Shown: positions 18,496 to 27,874 of the stretch, piece after piece
Position numbering within the stretch: position 1 is the first letter of the stretch
Layout of the letters: each line of letters starts with the position of its first letter
Assembly: GCA_015163875.1 (NCBI GenBank)
Contig: JAAOIH010000005.1
Coordinates: 1-64,000 of the forward strand
Origin: Bdellovibrionales bacterium
Lineage (GTDB): Bacteria > Bdellovibrionota > Bdellovibrionia > Bdellovibrionales > UBA1609
Reading direction: 5' to 3'
Length of the DNA stretch: 64,000 bases
The notes under the pieces: generated by a model
Database searches by the model: none
What the model was told of the DNA's origin: nothing
Seen by the model: the letters and a program-made list of their open reading frames with translations, nothing else
Translations under genes and position numbers: made by a program

Positions 18496-19905
18496 ATGTA
18501 TAAATTTTTATTTTCTTTTTGTTTATTTTTGACATTTAATGTTAGTGCTAAAATTATTTTGCCAAAGCTTTTACCTGGTGAAAAGCTACCTGCAGATCAA
18601 TTTATAAAGCTTTATAAAATAATTAACCCAACTGTGGTTAATATTTCTAGCAAACTTAATAAAAAAACTTCTTATTACAATTTAAAAAACCCTTTGTTGC
18701 CATTTATATTGCCTTACAACAATATTCCAAGAAGGGCAGAACCTTTGTCTTCTTTAGGTACCGGTTTTATTATCAGCGCTGATGGTTTAATTATTACAAA
18801 CGCACATGTTATATCTAATGCAAATATTATTAATGTTAAAGTTGCAGGTGATAATAAAGATTATGTTGCAAAAATTATAGGTCAAGATAAAAGCAGCGAC
18901 ATAGCTTTAATTAAAATAACCACTAAATATAAATTATCTTTTGCATCTTTGGGAAGCAGCCAATCTTTGCAAGTTGGACAATGGGTTGCTGCTTTTGGAA
19001 ATCCTTATGGCTATTCTCACACAATGACTAAGGGAATTATTTCTGCAAAAGGTCGCGAAATAGACGAGCTAAATCGTTTTCCTTTTTTACAAACAGATGC
19101 AAGTATTAATAAAGGAAACTCTGGAGGACCGTTAGTAAATATGCAAGGAAAGGTTATAGGCGTAAACTCAGCCATTGACCCTAGAGCACAGGGAATTGGA
19201 TTTGCAATTCCTATAGATAATGTAAAATCTATTTTAAAAGAATTAAAAGAATATGGATTTGTAAAGCGAGGTTTTTTAGGCATATATATGCTAGATTTAA
19301 CGCCAAGACTTGCAAGAAAAATAGGCAGTAATAAAAAAAGAGGAGCTTTAATTGTTGAAGTGTTAAAAAATAGCCCTTCAGAAAAAGGTGGACTAAAAGT
19401 TTATGATATTATAACAAAATTTAATAAAAAAAATATTTTATCTTCAAAACATTTGTCAAAAGCAATCGGAAATAGTGCAAGCAATGCAAAAATTATATTA
19501 GGTGTTTATAGAAAAAATAAATTTTTACAACTAGAGGTTACTTTAAAACCTAATTCTCAAGATTTAAGGCGTAGCCCTTTAAATAAAAAAACATCTTCAC
19601 AAAAAATAAAAATTTACCAAGCCCCTTACAAGCTAGGTTTTAAATTAGTAAATGCAAATAAAAAATCTGCCAATCAATTGCGCATTCCCTATTTAGCAAG
19701 AGTAAACAGACCTGTAGTTGTTGGAATATATAAACACTCCACTGCACATTTAGCAGGTCTTGCTTATTTAGATGTAATTTTAGATATTAATTTAAAAAAA
19801 GTAAAAACTGTAAAACAGGTTTTTAATTCTTTGCGAAGAGGCACTAATTATGTTCGTATTTTAAGAAACAAACAGGTTTATTTGCTTCAAATGAGAGGAA
19901 GATAA
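18496..19905 (+). CDS. HtrA/Deg-type trypsin-like serine protease with PDZ domains
   Basis: Signal peptide, TNAHV (His), SSDIALIK (Asp), NKGNSGGPL (Ser), downstream PDZ-like regions. Confidence 0.93.
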   Translation: MYKFLFSFCLFLTFNVSAKIILPKLLPGEKLPADQFIKLYKIINPTVVNISSKLNKKTSYYNLKNPLLPFILPYNNIPRRAEPLSSLGTGFIISADGLIITNAHVISNANIINVKVAGDNKDYVAKIIGQDKSSDIALIKITTKYKLSFASLGSSQSLQVGQWVAAFGNPYGYSHTMTKGIISAKGREIDELNRFPFLQTDASINKGNSGGPLVNMQGKVIGVNSAIDPRAQGIGFAIPIDNVKSILKELKEYGFVKRGFLGIYMLDLTPRLARKIGSNKKRGALIVEVLKNSPSEKGGLKVYDIITKFNKKNILSSKHLSKAIGNSASNAKIILGVYRKNKFLQLEVTLKPNSQDLRRSPLNKKTSSQKIKIYQAPYKLGFKLVNANKKSANQLRIPYLARVNRPVVVGIYKHSTAHLAGLAYLDVILDINLKKVKTVKQVFNSLRRGTNYVRILRNKQVYLLQMRGR

Positions 19906-19907
19906 AA

Positions 19908-20654
19908 TTAAATTGCTATGCTAGCTTTGGTTGCAAAAACTGGCAACCTAACATCTGTCCAAAACCAACTTAACAAAGGGTCAGTAGATATAGATTCTAG
20001 CTCTGTAAATTTATTAGTAGATAGTTCAGAAAAATTAAGATTCATAGATTGCCCTGGGCCTAAATGCACAAAGCCCTCTAAGTTTTCTTTTAAAGTAAAT
20101 TGCTCAAAACATGACTTAAAGCTTAAAGAATTTATTTTTTGATATTTTTTGTATTTTCCAGCAATTCTTTTAAAAACTGTATAAGAAAGTGGTAAATCTG
20201 TTTTTGGCAAATTACTTTCTAAAATACTTTGTATCATTTTTTTAACAGAGCTTTTCTTTAAAGAAACATCAATAGCTTTATAAGAATTAGAATCACACAT
20301 CATAAATTCAGGATAAGAACAAGATTTTATATATCTATCAAATAAACCTATTTGTGATACATAGCTTGCAATCAAGCTTAATTTTGTACGCAAAATCATT
20401 AAGTGTTCAGAATTGTTTGCAATAGACAGGTGACTTGTTTTTTTATTTTGTACTTTTAAGTGATTAGAAGCCCAATCACTTTGCATTATGCTAACTAAAT
20501 CAACATAACCTTTAAACTGATTGTCCATACTTATAATAATTCTTTCTGCCTCTTTTAATCTAATTAATACTTCTGGAATTCTAATTAAATTTTGTCTTAT
20601 AGACAAAAAAGCAAAAGACTCTTTAACTGGCACAAAAAACACTAAAGACTTCAC
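19908..20654 (-). CDS. Hypothetical protein
   Basis: ORF 19908..20717; likely GTG start at 20654 (VKSLVFFVPVKESFAFLS) preceded by AAAGGA Shine-Dalgarno. Confidence 0.6.
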   Translation of the reverse strand: MKSLVFFVPVKESFAFLSIRQNLIRIPEVLIRLKEAERIIISMDNQFKGYVDLVSIMQSDWASNHLKVQNKKTSHLSIANNSEHLMILRTKLSLIASYVSQIGLFDRYIKSCSYPEFMMCDSNSYKAIDVSLKKSSVKKMIQSILESNLPKTDLPLSYTVFKRIAGKYKKYQKINSLSFKSCFEQFTLKENLEGFVHLGPGQSMNLNFSELSTNKFTELESISTDPLLSWFWTDVRLPVFATKASIAI

Positions 20655-20843
20655 ATGTATTCCTTTGTTAAAATATAGAATACAAATATTTTTTAAAAAA
20701 AGGAAAAGAAAAAGCAAAATTGTATTTTTTATACAAAAATAAACAAGGCCTTGGTCTGATTATGAGTATAAACCTGCCTAATATCTAAAAGAATTGATAA
20801 GATTGCTTAGGCAATAAGAGATTTTCAACAAAGATATAAGCGT

Positions 20844-21740
20844 ATGAAAAAACTAAATAATCCTATTTATTTTAAAATTATTTTAGTTAGCTTGCTATCA
20901 TATATTGTAGCCGACTTAGTGCAGCTTAAAATAAGACAAACTTTGTTTCCAAAAATTACAAGCTTAAGCCCTGGTGGACAAATTTTAAACTCCTCTTATG
21001 ATAAATCTAATCAATACTATTCTATTTTAGAAAGAAATATTTTTTCTTCAGACAATATTGTTCCAGATAGTTTGTCTAAAAAAGAAGCTCTTGCAGAAAA
21101 TAAACCCACTCCTACTGGAGAGCCTGTTGCCTCTTCTTTAGGCATCAAGCTATTAGGGACAATTGTAAATTCTGTACCTGGTTATTCTGTTGCAACTATT
21201 AGTACTTCTAAAAACAAAACAGCAGAGGCTTACTCGGTAAATGATACTATTAAAAATTTAGCAACTCTTATAGAGATACGCAGAGGAAAAATTATTTTTA
21301 CAAATTTAAACACTAATCGTTTAGAGTATATTAAAATTCCAGAAAAAACTAAATTTCAATTTTTTACAAAAAAACATTTAAATAATTCTAAAATTCAAGA
21401 AGAATCTCCAGGCTATTATAATATTTCTAAAGACACTGTAGACAATTTTCTTAAACCAAAAAATTTAAGAAAATTACTTAGACAGGCTCATGTTATTCCA
21501 AATATTGTTTCAAGAAATCCTTCAAAAACAGATGGATTTAGATTTTCACAAATAAAAAAGGGAAGTATTTTTGAAACCTTAGGCTTTAAAGTTAATGATG
21601 TTATTTTAGAAGTTGAAGGCTCTCCTGCTAATAGCACCCCTCCATGGGAGTTGTTTAATAAATTTAAAAGTAACTCTAATCTAAGACTAAAGATTAGACG
21701 AAATGGTAAAGAGAAGGAATTTACATATAATATAAACTAA
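20844..21740 (+). CDS. gspC: Type II secretion system protein GspC
   Basis: N-terminal TM, HR-like region (YSILERNIFSSDN...LGIKLLGTIVNS), C-terminal PDZ-like region; precedes gspD. Confidence 0.88.
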   Translation: MKKLNNPIYFKIILVSLLSYIVADLVQLKIRQTLFPKITSLSPGGQILNSSYDKSNQYYSILERNIFSSDNIVPDSLSKKEALAENKPTPTGEPVASSLGIKLLGTIVNSVPGYSVATISTSKNKTAEAYSVNDTIKNLATLIEIRRGKIIFTNLNTNRLEYIKIPEKTKFQFFTKKHLNNSKIQEESPGYYNISKDTVDNFLKPKNLRKLLRQAHVIPNIVSRNPSKTDGFRFSQIKKGSIFETLGFKVNDVILEVEGSPANSTPPWELFNKFKSNSNLRLKIRRNGKEKEFTYNIN

Positions 21741-21765
21741 AGAAATATTAAGAAGGTTTTAACTT

Positions 21766-24021
21766 ATGAAAAAAACAACACTAAACATTTTATTAATAAA
21801 TATTTTTTTTCTTATTAGTTTTTCTAATTTAAGTTTTGGACAAACTGATTTAAAAATAATAAAAAAATCTTTAAACACCCCTAGAAATTTATCAGCCACT
21901 GAGCAAGTTATTGAAAGCTTTGACTATCCTAATGCAGATATTAAAGAGGTTGCTAAAGCTATAAGCAAATTAATGAAGCGTAATTTTATTTTAGATCCAG
22001 CAGTAAGAGGGAAAATTACAATTATTGCACCTACGCAAATTACAGTAGAAGAAGCTTATAATGCCTTTCTTTCGGCACTAGCTTTAAATAATTTAACAAT
22101 AGTTAAGAGTGGAAATTTTTATAAAATCAGACCAACGCGAGATGCCAAGCAAGATAGCATTGGTTTATATACAACAAAAAATTTTCCTAAAAATGATCAG
22201 CTTATTACAAGAATTATAAAAATTCGTTATTTAAATGTTGATCAAATTCAAAAAAATATTACACAATTAATTTCTAAAATGGGACAAGTTAATGCTTATA
22301 AAAAAACCAACTCTTTAATTATTACAGATTATGGAAATAATATTGCGCGAATAGTTGCTATTATGAAAGAGCTTGATGTTCCGGGTTTTGAAGAAAAGTT
22401 AGCAGTAATTTCTGTATATCACGCTAATGCTGAAAAAATGTCTAAACTTTTAAATCAAATTATTAATCCAAATAAATCTAGATCTGGCTCTAGTCGTTTT
22501 TCTAGATTTTCTAGAAACAGCAGTTCAAGTTCTAATAAATCTGGGGCAGGATCTTATTCTTTAGTAGTCCCTGATGAAAGAAGCAATTCTATTGTAGTTG
22601 TTGGAAACAAAAAAGGCATATCTAAAATAAGATCTTTAATAAAAAAATTAGACACAGAACTTTCTGCAGAAGATGCAGGTGGAGTTTATGTTTATTATGT
22701 TCGTCACGCAGAAGCTGAAAAAATTGCCAATGTTCTAAATAATTTAGCTAAAAATATTAAGTCTACAAAAAAATCCATTACGCCAGGTACTAGAAACACT
22801 TTTTTTAGACCTAGATCATCTGCAGATAATAATAAAAAAGACACTAGTGTTTTAGGGGAAAATATTAAACTTACTGCAGACAAAGTTACTAACAGTTTAA
22901 TTATCACAGCAAACAAACAAGATTATCAAACTTTATTAGCTTTATTACAAAAATTAGATATTCCAAGAGATCAAGTTTTTGTAAAGGCAATTATAATGGA
23001 AATTTCTGCAGATAATAGTTTAAACTGGGGAATAAATGCTTTAAAATTTATAAAAACACCTGGCGGAGTTTCTAGAGTTGGTTTTAATACTTCTAGCTTG
23101 GCTAATATTTTAAATCCAATAAATTCAATTGGCGCAGTTTTAGGATTTGGAGGTGGAGCAGAAATTAAATTACCAAATGAAGTAAACGGAATAAAATCTG
23201 TTTCAAGCTTGATGGGTTTAGTTGAATTATTAAAAACAACTGCTCAGGGTAATGTACTTTATACTCCTCAAATTACAGCAATGGATAATGAAGAAGCTTT
23301 AATAAAAGTGGGATCTAAAGTTCCTGTTGCTAAAACTAGCTCATCTTCTGCTGCGGCAGGAGTATCTTCTGGAATAGAAAGAGAAGAAGTTGCTGTTGAG
23401 TTAAAATTTACACCATATATTAATAGAGAAAATAATTCTGTTAGATTAAAAATAGATCAAAAAATACAATCAATATCTGACTTAGCTAATACAGATATTG
23501 AGAAAGGTGTAAAAACTAATATTAGACAATTAAAAACTTTGTTAACAATTAACGACAATGACACTGCCGTGCTTGGTGGATTAACTCAAAATGACAATAG
23601 TAATGTTGAAACTAAAATTCCTTTATTAGGCGACATACCTCTTATTGGATGGTTGTTTAAGGGTGTGAATAGAAATAAAGATAGAAAAAATATCATGGTT
23701 TTTATAACTCCAAAAATTGTAAAAAATGAATCACAGCAAAATGATTTATTTTTAGAAAAATTAGAAGAGCGGCTAAGCTTTATTGATAAGTATTTAGGCA
23801 ATTCAAAAAAAATTAAAAAAGAAACTCACAGAATATTAAATACAGAATTTAACAACTTTTCAAAAAAAGAAAACAATCAATACAAAAACTCAAGCAGCTC
23901 AACAATAAACAAAACAGAACAAATAGAAGATGAATTATTAATAGAGGACACAAACGAAAACCAAAATTTTGAAGATGAAGAAGAGCTGCTAAAAGAAGAC
24001 AACTTAGACTTACAAAACTAA
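21766..24021 (+). CDS. gspD: Type II secretion system secretin GspD
   Basis: N-domains and secretin core (VGSKVPVAK, TPYINRENNSVRLKIDQ, PLLGDIPLIGWLFK). Confidence 0.96.
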   Translation: MKKTTLNILLINIFFLISFSNLSFGQTDLKIIKKSLNTPRNLSATEQVIESFDYPNADIKEVAKAISKLMKRNFILDPAVRGKITIIAPTQITVEEAYNAFLSALALNNLTIVKSGNFYKIRPTRDAKQDSIGLYTTKNFPKNDQLITRIIKIRYLNVDQIQKNITQLISKMGQVNAYKKTNSLIITDYGNNIARIVAIMKELDVPGFEEKLAVISVYHANAEKMSKLLNQIINPNKSRSGSSRFSRFSRNSSSSSNKSGAGSYSLVVPDERSNSIVVVGNKKGISKIRSLIKKLDTELSAEDAGGVYVYYVRHAEAEKIANVLNNLAKNIKSTKKSITPGTRNTFFRPRSSADNNKKDTSVLGENIKLTADKVTNSLIITANKQDYQTLLALLQKLDIPRDQVFVKAIIMEISADNSLNWGINALKFIKTPGGVSRVGFNTSSLANILNPINSIGAVLGFGGGAEIKLPNEVNGIKSVSSLMGLVELLKTTAQGNVLYTPQITAMDNEEALIKVGSKVPVAKTSSSSAAAGVSSGIEREEVAVELKFTPYINRENNSVRLKIDQKIQSISDLANTDIEKGVKTNIRQLKTLLTINDNDTAVLGGLTQNDNSNVETKIPLLGDIPLIGWLFKGVNRNKDRKNIMVFITPKIVKNESQQNDLFLEKLEERLSFIDKYLGNSKKIKKETHRILNTEFNNFSKKENNQYKNSSSSTINKTEQIEDELLIEDTNENQNFEDEEELLKEDNLDLQN

Positions 24022-25694
24022 TGAATATAAAAAGCATTTTATTAAAAAATACTAAATTATCAGAATTACAAGTTACTAATTTATTAAAATTAGAAGGCCC
24101 GCTGTCTGGTCTTAATTTATCTCAAGATAAATCTAGTAAATCAATACAGGGTAAAATATTAAAAGCTCTTTCTGAGCAGTTGTCTATTCCGTTTATAGAG
24201 GAATTAAACTATAATGAAATTTCTGCTGATTTAATTAAAGATATTCCAATTCAATATGCAAAAAACAATTCTGTTTTAGCTTTTAAAAAAGACAATGATG
24301 GCACTCATGTTATTAGCGCCGAGGCTTTTAATTCTCATTTATTATCTGATTTAAAAAATATTTTTAACACACCTATTCATTTTTATCTTAGCTCCCCTGC
24401 ACTATTACAAGAAGCCATTAATCATGTTTATGAAAAAAATGCTACAGCCCTTGAAGCTATTGATGGAATCGAAGACGAAGAAATGGATTTAGATGACCCA
24501 ATTATTGATTTACTAGAATCTGACGACGACGCCCCTGTTGTAAAATTTGTAAACACTTTGCTTGCAAGAGCTGTTAAAGAAAAAGCTTCTGATATTCATA
24601 TTGAACCATACGAAAAAAAACTTGCAATCAGGTTTAGAATTGATGGTGCTTTATATGATGTTTCTCAACCTCCAAAAAGATTACAAAACTCAATTGCATC
24701 TCGTATAAAAGTAATGGCAAATTTAGATATTGCAGAAAAAAGAATGCCTCAAGATGGTAGATTTCCTTTAAAGGTTGCTGGAAAAGCTATTGATATTCGT
24801 CTTAGTACTTTGCCTACTACTTTTGGAGAGCGAATAGTAATGCGTTTGCAAGATCAGTCCAACACTATTTTAAAACTTTCAGAACTTGGAGTTTCAAAAA
24901 ATAGTTTAAAAGATATTAAAGAAATTTTAAATCAAACATACGGTATTTTTTTAGTAACGGGCCCCACAGGGAGTGGTAAAACATCTACCTTGTATGCGGC
25001 TTTATCACAAATTAACAGCATTGATAAAAATATTTTAACTATCGAAGAACCAGTGGAGCAAAGAATTCCAGGTGTTGGACAAATGCAAGTTAATTCTAAA
25101 ATTGGGTTAAGTTTTGCTTCTGGATTAAGATCTATTTTACGACAAGACCCTAATGTTATTATGATTGGTGAGATTAGAGATTTAGAAACTGCAAAAATTG
25201 CAATACAATCTTCCCTTACTGGTCATTTAGTTTTATCTACTATTCATACTAACGACGCTGCTTCTGCATTTCCTCGTTTAATGGATATGGGCTGTGAACC
25301 TTTTTTAATTGCAACATCTTTGTCTGGAATTATGGCACAAAGATTAATAAGAACATTATGTAAAAACTGCAAAGAAGCTTACCAACCTACAGATAATGAA
25401 TTAGCAGATTTACAATTATCTAATGAGCAAACTAAAGGTGTTATATTTTATAAAGCTAAATCATGCCCTCAATGTAATCACAAAGGATATATTGGTCGTA
25501 CAATGATACAAGAACTTTTATTAGTTACTGATAATATTCGTAGTTTAATTATGCAAAAAAATAACAGTAGTCTTATAAAAGCAGCTGCTTTAAAAGATGG
25601 AATGCAAACTTTTAGAGACCACGGTATAACAAAAATATTAGAAGGCGTTACTACGATAGAAGAAATTTTAACCAACACTCAAGTTGATCATTAA
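24021..25694 (+). CDS. gspE: Type II secretion ATPase GspE
   Basis: Walker A GPTGSGKTSTLYAAL, IGEIRDLETAKIAIQSSLTGHLVLSTIHTN, CxxC zinc motifs. Confidence 0.97.
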   Translation: MNIKSILLKNTKLSELQVTNLLKLEGPLSGLNLSQDKSSKSIQGKILKALSEQLSIPFIEELNYNEISADLIKDIPIQYAKNNSVLAFKKDNDGTHVISAEAFNSHLLSDLKNIFNTPIHFYLSSPALLQEAINHVYEKNATALEAIDGIEDEEMDLDDPIIDLLESDDDAPVVKFVNTLLARAVKEKASDIHIEPYEKKLAIRFRIDGALYDVSQPPKRLQNSIASRIKVMANLDIAEKRMPQDGRFPLKVAGKAIDIRLSTLPTTFGERIVMRLQDQSNTILKLSELGVSKNSLKDIKEILNQTYGIFLVTGPTGSGKTSTLYAALSQINSIDKNILTIEEPVEQRIPGVGQMQVNSKIGLSFASGLRSILRQDPNVIMIGEIRDLETAKIAIQSSLTGHLVLSTIHTNDAASAFPRLMDMGCEPFLIATSLSGIMAQRLIRTLCKNCKEAYQPTDNELADLQLSNEQTKGVIFYKAKSCPQCNHKGYIGRTMIQELLLVTDNIRSLIMQKNNSSLIKAAALKDGMQTFRDHGITKILEGVTTIEEILTNTQVDH

Positions 25695-25700
25695 AATATT

Positions 25701-26912
25701 ATGCCAACTTTTCAATACCAAGCTCTTGATAAAACTGGAAAAAATAAAAAAGGCCAGATTGAATCAGAAAATATAAAAAGAGCAAGGGCGCAGCTTAAAA
25801 CAAAAAATCTTTATGTTTTAAAAATTTCTAACAACCAAGATAAAAGTAATAAAAATACTTTATTTTCATCTAAATCAGTTAGCACAAAAGAGTTGTCTTT
25901 AATGACTAGGCAACTTGCAACATTGCTTAAATCTCATATTCCAATTGTTGATTCTATTAATGCAACTGCCGAACAAACTGAAAATATTTATTTATCTTCT
26001 ATATTGTTTCAAGTAAAAACAGAAATTAACGAGGGCTCTGATTTACATAAAGCTTTAAAAAAATATCCTAAAATTTTTGATTTAACTTTTTTATCTATGA
26101 TCGAAGCTGGCGAAAGCTCTGGTACTTTAGATGTTATTTTATTAAGACTTGCAGAATTTACTGAAACACAAAGTGCCTTAATTAGCAGAGTAAAATCAGC
26201 AATGATGTATCCTGTTTTAATGATGCTTGTGATGATGGCTTTAATGGTATTTTTATTTACAGTAATTATTCCAAAAATTACTGGCATTTTTGATTCAACT
26301 CCAGATTTAACTTTAGAGTGGTACACTGTAGCTGTTATTGATTTTAGTAATTTTTTAATAACACAATGGCCATTAATTATTTTAGGAATAGGTGTTTTTA
26401 TTTTTAGTTTTCGTAACTGGAAAAGCTCTGTTAAAGGCCGAAGAAGATGGAATGCAATTATATTAAAGATTCCTGTTATGGGAAAAATGATTCGCATGCT
26501 TGCAGTTTCTAGATTTGCAAGAACACTTTCTACATTACTTAATGGAGGCGTGCCGATGCTTGAGTCATTAAACATTGTAAGAAATGTTGTAAATAACGAC
26601 ATTATTGCCGAGGCAATAGATCAGGCGCGTGAAAATATTAAAGAAGGTGAATCAATTGCAGATCCGCTTAGAGAGTCTGGACAATTTCCGCCAATGTTAA
26701 TTCATATGGTAAACATTGGAGAAAAAACAGGAAACTTAGAAGAAATGTTATCACAAGTTAGTGATGCTTATGACTTTCAAGTTAATACTTCAATTGATGG
26801 GTTAACGGCTTTGTTAGAGCCTTTAATGATTGTTGCCATGGGTGGTTTAGTGGGGGCTATTGTATTTGCTGTTATTATGCCTATTTTGCAGCTTTCTAAT
26901 TTGGGGGGGTAG
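25701..26912 (+). CDS. gspF: Type II secretion inner-membrane protein GspF
   Basis: FQYQALDKTGKNKKGQIES, LTRQLATLLKS, GxPxLESLNIV, typical three TM arrangement. Confidence 0.97.
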   Translation: MPTFQYQALDKTGKNKKGQIESENIKRARAQLKTKNLYVLKISNNQDKSNKNTLFSSKSVSTKELSLMTRQLATLLKSHIPIVDSINATAEQTENIYLSSILFQVKTEINEGSDLHKALKKYPKIFDLTFLSMIEAGESSGTLDVILLRLAEFTETQSALISRVKSAMMYPVLMMLVMMALMVFLFTVIIPKITGIFDSTPDLTLEWYTVAVIDFSNFLITQWPLIILGIGVFIFSFRNWKSSVKGRRRWNAIILKIPVMGKMIRMLAVSRFARTLSTLLNGGVPMLESLNIVRNVVNNDIIAEAIDQARENIKEGESIADPLRESGQFPPMLIHMVNIGEKTGNLEEMLSQVSDAYDFQVNTSIDGLTALLEPLMIVAMGGLVGAIVFAVIMPILQLSNLGG

Positions 26913-26923
26913 TGTTGCTTTGT

Positions 26924-27077
26924 TTTGCTTTGCCACAGACTAAGTCAAAAAAAGCTACGCATTCGCACAGCCCTGTGGGCTGAACGCTTTTTTTGACTTA
27001 GTCTGTGGCAAAGCAAAGCGTTCGTGCAGATTTTTGGGATTAATGTTTTTTTTGACTTGGTTTTTGGCAAAGCAAAA
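26924..27077. repeat. Palindromic (REP/BIME-like) intergenic element
   Basis: 32-bp perfect inverted arms 26924-26955 and 26986-27017 (tttgctttgccacagactaagtcaaaaaaagc), 30-nt spacer with cagccc-tgt-gggctg hairpin, degenerate third copy 27044-27077. Confidence 0.9.
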
Positions 27078-27109
27078 CGGATTTAATTATTATTTATTAA
27101 TAATAAAAA

Positions 27110-27140
27110 CAAAAAAGACCCACTGGTGGATCTTTTTTTG
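27110..27140. terminator. Probable bidirectional intrinsic terminator
   Basis: aaaaaagacccactggtggatctttttttg hairpin with A and T tracts between convergent genes. Confidence 0.65.
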
Positions 27141-27197
27141 TTTAATTTAAAATTTTATTTTTTTTATATGTAAGGATTAGTTACAAATCTAAAAAAA

Positions 27198-27833
27198 TTA
27201 ATAAGAAAAAACTTTTTTAAAATAATAACAGTTTGCATAAACGCTGCCAGCTGAGCCAGAATCATAATCTACAAGGGCGGTTAATTGTCCAACAAAATAA
27301 TCTTTATACTTTCTTATTGAGAATTTCAAATTACCAAGTTCATACCTAGATGCTAAAGAACCATTTTCTTTTTGAGCTAAAACTTTTCTTTCTTCAGGTT
27401 TTTCTATATAATTTTTAAGGCTATCTTTCTGATTAGAAATGTCGTCATAAAAGTCTGCAGGTTTTCCTAATGCTTCTCCAATTAGCATTTGATGTGCATA
27501 TTTTGCAGGAAAAGCAGGTCCATTATTTGTTCCAACTTTAATTGATCGTGAGGCAAGCAGAGAGTTTTTTGGAATTTTTTGATCTGTTGACATATAACAT
27601 CTGCCTGACCACCAGCCATAAGTTGATTTTTTTGTTGGTAGTTTGCCTTTAGTAAACATATCTCCTAGCTGATTAAAAATACTGTCTGAATTATTCATCT
27701 TAGGGTGATTTGTAGAGCTATTTACTTCATTTGCTATACTAGTTGTTGATAACAAAGAAATATTAAAATCACTTCCATAAGCATTGCTGAATGCCAAGAA
27801 TAGTAAAATTACAATAAACATAGATTTCTTCAT
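27198..27833 (-). CDS. Secreted hypothetical protein (211 aa)
   Basis: Signal peptide MKKSMFIVILLFLAFSNAYG; WWSGRCYMS and SVYANCYYFKK segments. Confidence 0.65.
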   Translation of the reverse strand: MKKSMFIVILLFLAFSNAYGSDFNISLLSTTSIANEVNSSTNHPKMNNSDSIFNQLGDMFTKGKLPTKKSTYGWWSGRCYMSTDQKIPKNSLLASRSIKVGTNNGPAFPAKYAHQMLIGEALGKPADFYDDISNQKDSLKNYIEKPEERKVLAQKENGSLASRYELGNLKFSIRKYKDYFVGQLTALVDYDSGSAGSVYANCYYFKKVFSY

Positions 27834-27874
27834 AGATATTCTCCTTATGGTTTTTTACAAGCTTTGCTAATAAT

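Noticed and set aside
26009-26602. 197-aa minus-strand ORF
   Set aside because: Fully antisense to gspF, no recognisable domain or ribosome-binding site
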